From assembly GCF_002102155.1 (NCBI RefSeq), contig NZ_LQOU01000020.1, positions 62,001 to 126,000 on the forward strand: 64,000 nt of DNA, written 5' to 3'. Source of the DNA: Mycobacterium europaeum (GTDB lineage: Bacteria > Actinomycetota > Actinomycetes > Mycobacteriales > Mycobacteriaceae). The notes beneath the pieces are model-generated. The model saw nothing but the letters and a program-made list of their open reading frames with translations, made no database searches and had not been told where the DNA came from. The position numbers and the translations under genes were made by a program. Below are positions 63,304 to 64,000 of this stretch, one piece after another; within the stretch, counting starts at the first letter, position 1; each line of letters begins with the position of its first letter.

Positions 63304-64000
63304 TCACTGCGGTCCGGCGATCTCCTCGAGCATCTCGGTGACCAGCGCGGCGATCGGCGACCGCTCGCTGCGCAACAGCGTGATGTGGGCGAACAGCGGA
63401 TGACCCTTGAGCTTCTCGATCACCGCGGCGACCCCGTCGTGCCGGCCGACCCGAAGGTTGTCGCGCTGGGCGATGTCGTGCGTCAGCACCACGCGCGACC
63501 CCGCGCCCAGCCGGGACAACACCGTCAGCAACACGTTGCGCTCCAGGGACTGGGCCTCGTCGACGATGACGAAGGAGTCGTGCAGCGACCGGCCCCGGAT
63601 GTGGGTCAGCGGAAGCACCTCGAGCATGCCCCGGGAGAGCACCTCCTCGAGCACGGCCGGGCTGGCCAGGCCCTCGAGCGTGTCGAAGACCGCCTGCGCC
63701 CAGGGACCCATCTTTTCGCTCTCGCTGCCGGGCAGGTAGCCCAGCTCCTGGCCGCCCACGGCGTACAGCGGGCGGAAGACCACCACTTTGCGCTGGGTGC
63801 GCCGTTCCAGCACGGCCTCGAGGCCCGCGCACAGCGCCAGCGCCGACTTGCCGGTGCCGGCCTTGCCACCCAGCGAGACGATGCCCACCGACTCGTCGAG
63901 CAGCAGGTCGAGCGCCACCCGCTGCTCCGCGGAACGGCCCCGCAGGCCGAACGCCTCGCGGTCGCCGCGGACCAGCTGAACCCGCTTGTCCGCGTTGACC
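63304..64000 (-). CDS. phoH2: PhoH-like ATPase PhoH2, 3' part (truncated by window edge)
   Basis: The last 232 codons of a PhoH2-type protein (Rv1095). Walker [13 protein letters not shown] and Walker [10 protein letters not shown] define the PhoH ATPase/RNA-helicase domain; [13 protein letters not shown] is a further family block. The N-terminal PIN ribonuclease domain expected for PhoH2 would lie beyond 64000. The frame stays open to the window end. Confidence 0.93.
   Translation of the reverse strand, partial: VNADKRVQLVRGDREAFGLRGRSAEQRVALDLLLDESVGIVSLGGKAGTGKSALALCAGLEAVLERRTQRKVVVFRPLYAVGGQELGYLPGSESEKMGPWAQAVFDTLEGLASPAVLEEVLSRGMLEVLPLTHIRGRSLHDSFVIVDEAQSLERNVLLTVLSRLGAGSRVVLTHDIAQRDNLRVGRHDGVAAVIEKLKGHPLFAHITLLRSERSPIAALVTEMLEEIAGPQ

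Overview
The window looks like the chromosome of a slow-growing Mycobacterium, probably close to the M. avium complex. It is GC-rich, with many GTG starts, ATGA/GTGA gene overlaps and likely leaderless transcripts. From about 24 kb to the right end the gene order follows the M. tuberculosis segment Rv1133c (metE) to Rv1095 (phoH2), read in reverse. The left flank matches the area of Rv1138c to Rv1142c. These correspondences come from memory of the families and gene order, not from a search.

Layout. (1) 0-5.8 kb: a crotonase, two paralogous NAD(P)-binding proteins around a CPBP membrane protease, and an isoprenylcysteine-methyltransferase-like protein overlapping an FAD oxidoreductase. (2) 5.97-24.07 kb: an accessory catabolic island. 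A long minus-strand run encodes a VWA protein, a MoxR/CbbQ ATPase, a binding-protein fold without signal peptide, an AveC-like membrane protein, an SDR, a P450, an aldehyde dehydrogenase, a secreted protein, a thiolase and an enoyl-CoA hydratase. Divergent plus-strand genes encode an SDR, an acyl-CoA dehydrogenase pair, a nitroreductase, a tandem-domain TetR regulator resembling Mce3R, and another SDR. The island is bounded by a palindromic repeat array on the left and a truncated gene relic on the right. (3) 24.2-28.7 kb: cobalamin riboswitch, metE and a DUF3556 membrane protein whose promoter carries a KstR-type operator. (4) 28.9-33.9 kb: prpD without prpC or prpR, a flavin amine oxidase, and a 13E12 HNH protein with an SOS box on its start codon. 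(5) 34-44 kb: short-form ppdK, a WS/DGAT-like protein, hydrolases, gnd2-zwf1 and a class III cyclase. (6) 44-51 kb: envelope and small-molecule genes, one NlpC/P60 gene with an apparent frameshift, ychF and ispH. (7) 51-64 kb: xseA-xseB, a 3-beta-hydroxysteroid dehydrogenase behind a KstR-type site, esterases, glpX, fum, a membrane cyclase, a polysaccharide deacetylase and the 3' part of phoH2.

How the genes work together. Most of the right two thirds is ordinary mycobacterial core: central carbon metabolism (zwf1, gnd2, glpX, fum, ppdK), methionine and isoprenoid synthesis, and exonuclease VII. The most unusual part is the island. Its oxidoreductases, acyl-CoA dehydrogenase pair, hydratase and thiolase could oxidise a hydrophobic substrate and shorten it by beta-oxidation. 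The MoxR-VWA pair, the AveC-like protein and the cytosolic binding-protein fold give it an architecture I cannot assign to a described pathway. No tRNA, rRNA, CRISPR array, insertion sequence or prophage gene was recognised.
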